Part shown: positions 56,308 to 64,000 of the stretch, one piece after another
Layout of the letters: each line of letters starts with the position of its first letter
How positions within the stretch are numbered: the first letter of the stretch is position 1
NCBI RefSeq assembly: GCF_013408825.1
Contig: NZ_JACCBZ010000005.1
Coordinates: forward strand, 186,001 to 250,000
Source: Mucilaginibacter tundrae
Lineage (GTDB): Bacteria; Bacteroidota; Bacteroidia; Sphingobacteriales; Sphingobacteriaceae
DNA: 64,000 nt
Direction: 5' to 3'
Notes under the pieces: model-generated
Databases searched by the model: none
Told to the model about the DNA's origin: nothing
Seen by the model: only the letters and a program-made list of their open reading frames with translations
Made by a program: the position numbers and the translations under genes

Positions 56308-56613
56308 ATGAAAAAGTTAAGTAAAATTTTAATGCTATTTATGGCAGTATCCTTATTTACTGCATTAAAAAGTAACGCTCAAATTATTGTAAGGGTTAGG
56401 CCTCCGCGCCCCGTTGGTGTTGTTATAGCGCGCCCACCTGCTCCATCACCACGCCACGTTTGGGTTGCCGAGGAATGGACCAATGAAGGTGGTAGATATG
56501 TTTATCATGCCGGTTATTGGGCATTACCTCCACGCCCGCATGCTGTTTGGATAGCAGGGCACTGGCGTAACCGCCCAAGAGGATATGTTTGGATTCCTGG
56601 CCATTGGGCATAA
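56308..56613 (+). CDS. YXWGXW-repeat exported protein
   Basis: A 101-residue secreted protein with a signal peptide (to ~residue 24, SNAQ) and a basic, proline-rich mature part. The repeat-like segments HVWVAEEW, YVYHAGYW, AVWIAGHW and YVWIPGHW fit the YXWGXW repeat family of unknown function, common in cell envelopes of Bacteroidota and Proteobacteria. Its stop codon abuts the long palindrome that follows. Confidence 0.85.
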   Translation: MKKLSKILMLFMAVSLFTALKSNAQIIVRVRPPRPVGVVIARPPAPSPRHVWVAEEWTNEGGRYVYHAGYWALPPRPHAVWIAGHWRNRPRGYVWIPGHWA

Positions 56614-56665
56614 TTATATAAATAAGAAAGGCGATATTTTATATCGCCTTTCTTATTTATATAAT
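56613..56665. terminator. 25-bp perfect palindrome, bidirectional terminator
   Basis: Arms at 56613-56637 and 56641-56665 are exact complements over 25 nt (core AAGAAAGGCGATAT) with a 3-nt TTT loop. It sits between the convergent YXWGXW and DUF885 genes. The G/C core and A/T ends give a terminator in both directions; the length and perfection are unusual. Confidence 0.8.
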
Positions 56666-56675
56666 AACTATTAAC

Positions 56676-58448
56676 TCAATTAGCATCCTTACTAACTGTT
56701 TGTTTTTTCATCATTGCCTCTTTAATATATTTAACAGGGGCACTGCCGTAGCTTAAAAACTTCTCGTTAAAATCTTTAAGATTATATTTATCTCCCTGAT
56801 CTTTTTTCCAGGCTTCACGTAAATCCATTATCTCTTTATACCCGGTAAAATAACAATCCAGTTGTACGCTGGTTTCAGTTACACGTGTCCATTTATTTTC
56901 GGCCTCGGCTACTTGTTGAAACGCTTCATGAGTTAGTAGTTTAATAGCATCAGGTTTTGTCATACCGCCAGCATGCACGCTATAATCCAAAATAGTATTA
57001 CAAACCGAACGTAAATGCCATTTATACCACATTAACCTCATCTCAGGTTCAGTACTATCGTAACCATTATCCATCATCATTTGCTCACCATATACTGCCC
57101 ATCCCTCAATCATGGCATTATTACCCAATACTGATTTTATTAAGCTTGGTGATTGATTTGCATAAATTAATTGAACATAATGGCCAGGTATAGCTTCATG
57201 TATACTCAGGATTTGCAAAGTATAATTATTGTACTCGCGCAAATAACTCTCAGCCTTTTCAGGTGAATAATTTGCTAAACTACCAACATTATAATAGGAG
57301 TTTCCATCTTTATCATAAGGGCCAGGGGAACTCATAGATGCACCGGCCACACCAGCCATATAAGCAGGCTCTTTACGAATAATAAGTGGTTTTGATGCAT
57401 CAAGTGTAACCAGGTCCTTTGTTCTTACAAACGAGGTTAACTTAGGTATTGTATTTTCAATAGTTGATTGAAACTCTGCAACTGTGGTGTGCTGAGCAGA
57501 GATCGTATCCAATAATTGGGCTATTAAATCAAGACTGTCTTTTGGCATCGCCTTGCTGCCAAAATATTTAGGCCATAGCTGTTTGCTAAGTTTTGCCATT
57601 TCTCGATGCACATATTTTTTTCGCTCCATTGCAGCGTTAAATATCTGTTGCGAGGTATATTGTGATTGCAGCTCGTATTTGAGTTTATCATCGTAAAACT
57701 CCTTACCCAATCTAAAGCTTCGAGGGTGATCATTCTTCATATTTTTTAACCAATCTACAAAACCCTTTATGGCAGTAACTGATGCAGTTGCCCGGTCAAG
57801 CATTAATTTCTTTTCCGTTTCAGGTATTTTTGTTTTACTTAATGAATCTGCAAAATCTTTTTCAAAAACTGCCGAACCACCCGTGAGTTGTTCTTCTGCT
57901 AGATTGGTGAGTTCAACAACCGGATCTTTAATTTGCTTCTCCGCTTCTTTATAATATTCGGGAATAAAGGCCATCTTTTCATAAAAATTACGGAGGCGTT
58001 TATCCAGCGGGGCATAATGTTCGTTCAGAATGGTAGCGAAAGAGCCAATTACATTATACTGGCTTGGATCCCACATGAATTGTTTTAAGGTGGTAATTTG
58101 CCATTGCGAATATTGCAACTGGTTTTGAATTAAATAATAATCTATCCTATTGTCCTGTGATAATTTTTCTACCGGGTAATGATCCAGTGAATCAAGTTGC
58201 ACTTTGTCAAAATCGAGCATCTTGTCGCGATTTTTATTACTTGGGGCATATAAAAGGCTATCATATTTATGATATCCTACTGATGTGGCCCAATCGGGGT
58301 CATGCTTCCATAAGGCATCCAAAAATGAGCTTTCATATATGGTAAATCCAGCATCGTCTTTAGCTGCTTGTGGGTCAATAGAACCATCTTTTTTACAACC
58401 TGTAAAAAATGCAGCCGCAAGCAGGAGTGGTATGATTATTTTATTCAC
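56676..58448 (-). CDS. DUF885 family lipoprotein, probable metallopeptidase
   Basis: A 590-residue protein. I choose GTG at 58448 because it gives a lipoprotein signal (NKIIIPLLLAAAFFTGC, acylated cysteine in FFTGC); an ATG 25 codons upstream buries it. HEAIPGH (His417-His423) is the DUF885 signature and resembles an M32-like HExxH-type zinc site, with EGWAVYGEQMM downstream as a likely third-ligand helix. The peptidase role is inferred from the family. Confidence 0.9.
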   Translation of the reverse strand: MNKIIIPLLLAAAFFTGCKKDGSIDPQAAKDDAGFTIYESSFLDALWKHDPDWATSVGYHKYDSLLYAPSNKNRDKMLDFDKVQLDSLDHYPVEKLSQDNRIDYYLIQNQLQYSQWQITTLKQFMWDPSQYNVIGSFATILNEHYAPLDKRLRNFYEKMAFIPEYYKEAEKQIKDPVVELTNLAEEQLTGGSAVFEKDFADSLSKTKIPETEKKLMLDRATASVTAIKGFVDWLKNMKNDHPRSFRLGKEFYDDKLKYELQSQYTSQQIFNAAMERKKYVHREMAKLSKQLWPKYFGSKAMPKDSLDLIAQLLDTISAQHTTVAEFQSTIENTIPKLTSFVRTKDLVTLDASKPLIIRKEPAYMAGVAGASMSSPGPYDKDGNSYYNVGSLANYSPEKAESYLREYNNYTLQILSIHEAIPGHYVQLIYANQSPSLIKSVLGNNAMIEGWAVYGEQMMMDNGYDSTEPEMRLMWYKWHLRSVCNTILDYSVHAGGMTKPDAIKLLTHEAFQQVAEAENKWTRVTETSVQLDCYFTGYKEIMDLREAWKKDQGDKYNLKDFNEKFLSYGSAPVKYIKEAMMKKQTVSKDAN

Positions 58449-58607
58449 TGTGGGATCAATTAATTTTTGAAAAGTAAACTTAAAACTTTTAGTCGAAATA
58501 AAATCATCAAATAAAACCGACACAATTCGTCAATCGTTATTGCGATTTAAATTATCAAATTTCGGCAACTAAAAATCAGTATAGCTGTTATAAGTAAAAT
58601 TACATCA

Positions 58608-59084
58608 ATGGATAGGCAGAATAAGAAATTAGTTGACGAATTATCAAAATTGTTACTGGGCGGCAACGCGCATGCCGGTTTAAAAGATGCATTGGCTGGT
58701 TTACCGGCCGAATTACGCGGTGTTAAGCCCCATAGCTTACCTTACAGCATTTGGCAGTTGGTTGAACATATTAGAATTGCACAATGGGATATGCTGAATT
58801 TTTGTATTCACCCTGATCATAAATCGCCGAAATGGCCCGATGAATACTGGCCTAAAGAAAGCGCACCCGCAGATGATGATGCCTGGAATAATTCTGTTAA
58901 GCAAATTAATAGTGACAGGGATGAGTTTATTTCGCTTGTTGAGAAGGGTGATTTGTATGAACCAATCCCGGGTGGAAACGGGCAAACTATTTTACAGGAA
59001 GCACTGCAAATGGCTGATCATACCGCATATCATATAGCTGAAATTATTATTATAAGAAGATTATTAGGTGCCTGGAAAAAGTAA
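58608..59084 (+). CDS. DinB-like protein
   Basis: A 158-residue DinB/YfiT-type four-helix protein. Histidines in QLVEHIRIAQWD and MADHTAYHIAEI occupy the expected metal positions. It differs from the DinB-like gene at 14,133, so this is not a recent duplicate. The pentapeptide gene starts 36 nt downstream. The activity is unknown. Confidence 0.85.
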   Translation: MDRQNKKLVDELSKLLLGGNAHAGLKDALAGLPAELRGVKPHSLPYSIWQLVEHIRIAQWDMLNFCIHPDHKSPKWPDEYWPKESAPADDDAWNNSVKQINSDRDEFISLVEKGDLYEPIPGGNGQTILQEALQMADHTAYHIAEIIIIRRLLGAWKK

Positions 59085-59119
59085 AGAGCATTTAAATTAT
59101 ATATTTGCTGTATACACAT

Positions 59120-59704
59120 ATGGATACACTAAATACAGCTTTTGCACATGATAATAAGACGTTTGAAGGTATAAGTTATACCGGAAAAGCAATCAAAAAC
59201 AGGGAATTTCAAAGCTGTATATTCAAAAAATGTGATCTTTCAGATACGGATCTGTCACACAATAAATTCTTAGAATGTACTTTTCAGGATTGTAACTTAT
59301 CAATGGTTACATTAAACGGCACGACACTAAATGATATAACTTTTATCAATTGTAAAATATTGGGTGTAAATTTTAGCGATTGCCTTAGCTTTTTATTTGG
59401 GGTTAAATTTGACTGCTGTATATTAGATTATTCATCATTTATGGGTAGAAAAATGACGAAAACACAATTCTACAAATCATCGATAAAAGAAGTAACCTTT
59501 AGCCAGGCTAATTTGGCAGGCTCATCTTTTAGCGGTTCAGATTTAATGGGCGCTGTTTTTAATCGTACCGATCTGAGTACAGTTAACTTTGTTGATGCAC
59601 ATAACTATATAATCTATCCTGAGCTTAACAACATTAAAAATGCGGTTTTTTCTTCGCAGGGATTAGCGGGGTTGTTAGCTGCTTATCAAATTAAAATAGT
59701 TTAA
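59120..59704 (+). CDS. pentapeptide-repeat protein
   Basis: A 194-residue protein made of A(D/N)LxX-type repeats that should form a right-handed quadrilateral beta-helix: CDLSDTDLSHNKF, CNLSMVTLNGTTL, ANLAGSSFSGSDL and TDLSTVNF are examples. Such proteins range from DNA mimics that protect gyrase to scaffolds; nothing here picks one. I use the ATG at 59120. A TATATTTG element (59100-59107) lies close upstream, implying a very short leader. Confidence 0.85.
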   Translation: MDTLNTAFAHDNKTFEGISYTGKAIKNREFQSCIFKKCDLSDTDLSHNKFLECTFQDCNLSMVTLNGTTLNDITFINCKILGVNFSDCLSFLFGVKFDCCILDYSSFMGRKMTKTQFYKSSIKEVTFSQANLAGSSFSGSDLMGAVFNRTDLSTVNFVDAHNYIIYPELNNIKNAVFSSQGLAGLLAAYQIKIV

Positions 59705-59711
59705 TACTTCG

Positions 59712-60722
59712 CTATTTTAGCTTTTGTATAAAATCAACTATATCCGCTACCATTTCCGCATTAAGTGGCAGGTCAGGCTGTTTATAGGTAGCTAAGTTTG
59801 GCTCTTTGTCTGACGGTGATGTTTTTAATACATAATTCATACCTCTTATCGGCATTAAAATAGCGCTTGACTTTGCACTTTTTAGTTTCTGGCCATTATC
59901 AGGAGTTACCTGTAAATCGGTAGTGCCTTGGATAAGTAGTATCGGCATCTTTAATTTTCTTATCACTTGCGTAGGGTCATATCTACACCATGACATCATA
60001 TAAAACTGTACGCTAGGGCGTGCAATACCGTACAATTGTGGATCTACATTTGGATTTATTTTGCCTCTTCGTAAACTATCCAATATATTCTTTATACCAT
60101 CGGCCATGTACTGCGGCTGGTTTTTCATTTGATCCATCAATATTTTTTCGCCGGGGTAGCCTGCACCTTCTAGTGAGATAAATCCTTTTACAGGCTCATC
60201 ACTGGTTGCCAGCATACCTACCAACGCCCCTTCACTGTGCCCTGCTATAACTATTTTCGAAAAACGTTCATCAGTTGCCAGCATCTCAATTAAACTCACT
60301 ACATCATCTACGTTATCCTCAAATCTCAGCTCATTTTCTTTTTGATTACCGGTACTTTGGCCAACCATCCTTCTATCATAACGTACAGAGGCAATTCCAC
60401 TTTTACCTAATGCATAAGCTAATAGCTTGTACATATTTGTGTTTAAGCCATTATTGCTATTGCCATCACGATCAATAGGGCCTGTACCTGGTATAATTAT
60501 TACCACAGGGATTTTGCCTGATACATCTTTAGGTGTAGTTAAAGTGCCCGAAATTGTTCCTACCAATGTTTTTACGGTAATAGGTGTTTCAACCAACGAC
60601 GGATCAACTGCGTTATTAGAAGTTATAGTACTTATAGCTGTGTGGTAGCTGACAGGTTCTGCTTGTGCCCATATTTTAACAACACATGATAGCAATGTAA
60701 CACAAAAAATAAATTTCCTCAT
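59712..60722 (-). CDS. exported alpha/beta hydrolase lacking the usual catalytic histidine
   Basis: A 336-residue secreted alpha/beta-hydrolase. I use the ATG at 60722 (MRKFIFCVTLLSCVVKIWAQ signal peptide). Ser163 is in IAGHSEGAL and Asp269 in QGTTDLQV, at family positions. The usual histidine of the GMNHVLK segment reads tyrosine (GMNYVLK, Tyr297), one base change from a CAT codon. Either catalysis uses another base or the protein has lost activity. It is convergent with the pentapeptide gene. Confidence 0.88.
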   Translation of the reverse strand: MRKFIFCVTLLSCVVKIWAQAEPVSYHTAISTITSNNAVDPSLVETPITVKTLVGTISGTLTTPKDVSGKIPVVIIIPGTGPIDRDGNSNNGLNTNMYKLLAYALGKSGIASVRYDRRMVGQSTGNQKENELRFEDNVDDVVSLIEMLATDERFSKIVIAGHSEGALVGMLATSDEPVKGFISLEGAGYPGEKILMDQMKNQPQYMADGIKNILDSLRRGKINPNVDPQLYGIARPSVQFYMMSWCRYDPTQVIRKLKMPILLIQGTTDLQVTPDNGQKLKSAKSSAILMPIRGMNYVLKTSPSDKEPNLATYKQPDLPLNAEMVADIVDFIQKLK

Positions 60723-60908
60723 TTTAAATCTTTTCACTTTATAGGGGCTTAATTAGCGTACTAATTTAAGGATAATTTGAACATTTAGGGAGTAACAGTA
60801 TGATTAGTTCTCTATCAAAATTTTTCACGATTAATTTTTTATTATTAACTTAGCGTTTAACTATAGTTACCTTAACACAAAATATAGCAGTTTTACTGAC
60901 AGTTATTA

Positions 60909-63335
60909 ATGAAATTTTTGGCCGGGTTCTTTTTAACAGGAATCATCGTAATCATATATTCCTTTTCGTACGCACAAAGTAGCTATACTATTACAGGTAG
61001 GGTTATTATTACAAGTACATCATTTGCCGGGGGCGCCACAATCACATTGCTTCAAAATTCTGACTCGTCTTCTGTTAAATCCACTGTTTGTAATAACCAA
61101 GGTGTTTTTGAACTAAAGGGTGTAGCGCCCGGCAATTATATCTTATTAATTAATAAGATCGGGTACCAAAAGCTTTATAGCTCACCAATTCGGATTGTAA
61201 ATGTTAATATTCACTTGCCGGATGTTTTGTTATTACCTGCAACAAAGGATTTAAAAGAAGTAACTATAACAGCTAAACGAGATTACATTGAAGTTAAGCC
61301 GGATAAGACCATACTTAATGTAGATAGAAGCATACTTGCTGCCGGTAATTCGGTTTTTGATATATTGGGTACTGCGCCAGGTGTTCGCATTTTAGATAAC
61401 GGGGTTTATATTAAAGGTGGCCAAAAGGCCCTGATAGCCATTGATGGGAAGCCCATTGGGCAATTGACTGATGAACAGCTGGCTGATTTACTGAAAAGTT
61501 ATCAGAGTAGTATGATAACCCAAATCGAGATCATCAGTAACCCACCTGCCAGATATGATGCAGCGGGTGGTGGTGTTATCAATATCATATTAAAAAAGAG
61601 CAAGGATTATGGCTTTAAGGCAAATATTATTGAAAGTGCCGCCGCTGGTCAGGATTATAGATTGAGCTCAGGTATCAACCTGGATTACCGGATCAAAAAT
61701 TTAAACTTTTTTGGCAACTATAATTTCAGTGATAGTAAAATCCCGCGTATACTTGATATTGATAGAACGATAGGCTCAACAGCTCTTAATGAAAATTATT
61801 TGGGTATTACTCATTTGTTAAATAATGGTTTTAATGGCGGAATAGATTATAATTTAAGCGCGAAACAAACTGTAGGCGTTTTAATGTATGGCTATCATAA
61901 TCAAATTGATATTGACAAAAATAATACGACAGATATTTTAAATCAAGGATCGTTAGATTCTAATATTACTACAAATTCCCATATCAATCGGTCTATTACT
62001 AACCTTAACTATAATTTTAATTATAAAGGCAGTTTTGGTAAGGAGGATAACACCACGCTAAGCGCTGATTTTGATTACTCGACCTATAGAAGAAACTCAG
62101 CGGAGTTATTAGAGAATAATTTCTTTGATGCCGACGGCATTCAATATCAAGATCCACTTTTTTATGTAGATAATTCACCATCTCAAATTAATGTAAGATC
62201 AGAAAGAATAGATTTTACCCAAGCATTATCTAAAACGGGTACTCTTGGCCTTGGCTTACGGAATAATCAGGCGAATAGTAATAACATGATCGATTTTAAG
62301 CAACGATCTTCTGCTGATTCTGTTTATATTCCCGTGCCATCATTAACAGATCATTTTACTTACGACGAGCGAATTAACGCAGCCTATATTAATTATGATG
62401 ATAAGCTTAATAATACCGGCATTGCATTGGGTCTTCGCGCAGAGCAAACCAGTTCATTAGCCGAATCACTTAATCCAAATAAGACTACTTCCAGCAGTTA
62501 TTTAGATTTCTTTCCAAATGTGGAAATTACACAGTGGGTAGATAAAGATAATACTTTAGTAGTGGCATATAATCGCCGTTTAACACGCCCGCAATATCAA
62601 GATCTTAACCCGTTTGTGGCCTACATTGATGAATATTCCTACAGTACAGGTAATACCTTTTTAAAACCGGAGTACTTTACAACGTACCAGGTAACTGATG
62701 TGTTTAAACAGAAATATAAGTTAGATTTGAGCGTGCAGGTAACAACAGATTTCTTTGTGAATATATTCCAGCAGAATGATTCGACTAAAGTATTTACCTC
62801 GACTATAAGTAATATTGGTACACGCTATGAATATAATGCTGAGGCAACCTTGCCTGTTGACGTTACCAAATGGTGGAACGCCAATGTTTATTTGTATGGA
62901 TCATATCAAAAATATGTTTATAATACAGGTAATCCTGATAAAACAACAACAGATTTTGAAATAAAAATTACTCAAAACTTTACCCTCGCACATACTATAC
63001 GGGCTGAACTATTTACCGGCTGGGAGTCGCCAACCTATTATGGCATTAAACAGTATGCCGATGAATGGTCTACAAGGGCTGGGGTTAGCAAGTCAATTTT
63101 GAATGATAATGGCAGCATAAAACTGGCTATAAGCGATATATTTAATTCGCAGGAGTACAGATATACTTCACAGTACCAAAACCTGAATCTTACTGGGTTT
63201 GAAAAAGCCGGCAGCCGTTTTGTAACAGCCACGTTTACTTACCGATTTGGTAGGCAGACTATTAAAAGTAATAAGCAACAAAATGGAAATGCCGATGAGC
63301 TAAAAAGGTTGAATCCTAGTACTATTGATAATTAA
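60909..63335 (+). CDS. outer-membrane beta-barrel receptor (TonB-like, OMP_b-brl_3 type)
   Basis: An 808-residue outer-membrane protein. The signal peptide ends in SYAQ at ~23. A CarboxypepD_reg-like domain (residues ~26-110) precedes a plug (~120-235, with NSVFDILGTAPGVRILDNGVYIKGGQKALIAIDGK) and a large barrel of the outer-membrane beta-barrel family that often replaces the standard TonB barrel in Bacteroidota. LKEVTITAKRDYIEVKPDKT is typical of the group. No SusD partner and no riboswitch are seen, so the substrate is unknown. Confidence 0.9.
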   Translation: MKFLAGFFLTGIIVIIYSFSYAQSSYTITGRVIITSTSFAGGATITLLQNSDSSSVKSTVCNNQGVFELKGVAPGNYILLINKIGYQKLYSSPIRIVNVNIHLPDVLLLPATKDLKEVTITAKRDYIEVKPDKTILNVDRSILAAGNSVFDILGTAPGVRILDNGVYIKGGQKALIAIDGKPIGQLTDEQLADLLKSYQSSMITQIEIISNPPARYDAAGGGVINIILKKSKDYGFKANIIESAAAGQDYRLSSGINLDYRIKNLNFFGNYNFSDSKIPRILDIDRTIGSTALNENYLGITHLLNNGFNGGIDYNLSAKQTVGVLMYGYHNQIDIDKNNTTDILNQGSLDSNITTNSHINRSITNLNYNFNYKGSFGKEDNTTLSADFDYSTYRRNSAELLENNFFDADGIQYQDPLFYVDNSPSQINVRSERIDFTQALSKTGTLGLGLRNNQANSNNMIDFKQRSSADSVYIPVPSLTDHFTYDERINAAYINYDDKLNNTGIALGLRAEQTSSLAESLNPNKTTSSSYLDFFPNVEITQWVDKDNTLVVAYNRRLTRPQYQDLNPFVAYIDEYSYSTGNTFLKPEYFTTYQVTDVFKQKYKLDLSVQVTTDFFVNIFQQNDSTKVFTSTISNIGTRYEYNAEATLPVDVTKWWNANVYLYGSYQKYVYNTGNPDKTTTDFEIKITQNFTLAHTIRAELFTGWESPTYYGIKQYADEWSTRAGVSKSILNDNGSIKLAISDIFNSQEYRYTSQYQNLNLTGFEKAGSRFVTATFTYRFGRQTIKSNKQQNGNADELKRLNPSTIDN

Positions 63336-63341
63336 GGCCGA

Positions 63342-63728
63342 TTAGCCTACATGCCCACTTATTGAACTTACGATGATTATAAGCAACACTAAAAGGCTTA
63401 TACCTGTATATAAATAATCTTTTTCAAGTACAAAGCTTACGGTTGAGAATACTATCCGCAGTATGGGGGTGGCAATAAGCAGTATAATTCCCGCCTGTAT
63501 TATTGATCGGCCCCTTAGGTTAATAATTCCATTTACAAGTCCGTGCAATTGCACAAAATTAGGGACACCGTTAAACTTTGAATAATCGGGTATTAAACCG
63601 CCGTGCCGATATATGTATATTACGCCACCAACGAAAACCACACTTACAGATACAATAACGCCAATGCGTAATACCCAGCCAATAACTGCCTGCATGTCGG
63701 TATCCTTAAAACGTGCCTTAGCTGCCAT
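63342..63728 (-). CDS. DUF1634 membrane protein
   Basis: A 128-residue protein with three membrane helices (about 20-42, 72-92 and 102-122). I use the ATG at 63728 (MAAKARFKDTDMQAVIGWVLRIG), 1 nt after the TauE-type gene's stop; a TTG five codons upstream would overlap that gene. DUF1634 proteins commonly sit next to TauE/SafE permeases, as here, but their role is not defined. Confidence 0.88.
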   Translation of the reverse strand: MAAKARFKDTDMQAVIGWVLRIGVIVSVSVVFVGGVIYIYRHGGLIPDYSKFNGVPNFVQLHGLVNGIINLRGRSIIQAGIILLIATPILRIVFSTVSFVLEKDYLYTGISLLVLLIIIVSSISGHVG

Positions 63729-63729
63729 A

Positions 63730-64000
63730 TTATATTTTACCAATTAGTCCGTTATAAATTAATTGCGACGCCAACCCTATCACTACAATAACAAAAACCC
63801 AGCGTAGCCAACCTGATGATTTTGTTTTTACTAATATTTTCGACCCTACCATCGCGCCTATTAATACGCCAATAACCACCGGCATTGAAATTGACGGCTC
63901 AATATACCCGCGTTGCAAATATACCACCGCGCTTGCTGCCCCGGTAACTCCTATCATGAAATTACTGGTAGTAGTTGATACTTTAAAAGGAATGCGCATA
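63730..64000 (-). CDS. TauE/SafE-type permease, C-terminal part (cut by window edge)
   Basis: The last ~90 residues of a sulfite-exporter TauE/SafE-family transporter; the 5' part lies beyond the window. The visible end has about three membrane helices, with STTTSNFMIGVTGAASAVVYL and GVLIGAMVGSKILVK, both characteristic of the second TauE repeat. It should move an organosulfur or other anion across the inner membrane. DUF1634 follows 1 nt downstream. Confidence 0.85.
   Translation of the reverse strand, partial: MRIPFKVSTTTSNFMIGVTGAASAVVYLQRGYIEPSISMPVVIGVLIGAMVGSKILVKTKSSGWLRWVFVIVVIGLASQLIYNGLIGKI

Noticed and set aside
60800..60853. 17-codon frame (MISSLSKFFTINFLLLT) upstream of the second receptor
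   Set aside because: It has a GGGAG-like site before it, but the product is too short and simple in composition to call a leader peptide without conservation data.

Overview
The window looks like chromosomal DNA from a member of the Bacteroidota, most likely a Mucilaginibacter- or Pedobacter-like species of Sphingobacteriaceae. The signs are a dcw cell-wall/division cluster in Bacteroidota layout, a Bacteroidota-type serine palmitoyltransferase for sphingolipids, CarboxypepD_reg-like TonB-dependent receptors, a PafA-type phosphatase, a histone H1-like Hc1 protein, few Shine-Dalgarno sequences, several TTG/GTG starts and TAnnTTTG-type -7 promoter elements. The genus is an inference; no rRNA or tRNA gene was seen. 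No prophage, insertion sequence or CRISPR array was seen.

Layout. Positions 1-12,400 carry accessory and housekeeping genes: an S9 peptidase, an ECF sigma factor with an overlapping membrane-protein partner, a small zinc-ribbon gene, an APC transporter, a GH53 galactanase, a stand-alone Ku, a tiny Lmo0937-type membrane protein, an M61 peptidase, a receiver protein overlapping a BadF/GlcNAc-kinase-type ATPase, and a RES-Xre toxin-antitoxin pair. Positions 12,500-21,600 hold lnt, rsmI, serS, two FKBP lipoproteins, a short LMW-phosphatase and aspS. Positions 21,820-27,050 form a probable thiamine-scavenging locus: a TPP riboswitch, a TonB-dependent receptor, a PafA-type phosphatase and a divergent ThiE/TenI-like protein. 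gapA, a GNAT, pgk and a CocE-type hydrolase follow.

Positions 33,580-49,420 are the dcw cluster: mraZ-rsmH-ftsL-ftsI-murE-mraY-murD-ftsW-murG-murC-ftsQ-ftsA-ftsZ. It builds lipid II (the MurE DNPR motif suggests meso-diaminopimelate, in keeping with dapA nearby) and the divisome. murF and ddl are absent from it. Three regulatory features stand out: 10-nt-phased repeats before mraZ that resemble MraZ operators, a terminator-like hairpin between murG and murC, and three DnaA-box-like 9-mers before ftsZ. spt follows ftsZ under its own promoter, then a Tat-type GH125 mannosidase, Hc1, dapA, ligA, a DUF885 lipoprotein, DinB, pentapeptide and alpha/beta-hydrolase genes, a second outer-membrane receptor, and a DUF1634/TauE pair cut by the window edge.

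Many intergenic gaps hold short inverted repeats of several sequence types that resemble dispersed repeat families of Bacteroidota. Strong hairpin terminators separate several transcription units. The best candidate for an under-described system is the riboswitch-receptor-phosphatase-TenI-like locus. The most testable regulatory novelties are the mraZ, murG-murC and ftsZ upstream sites.
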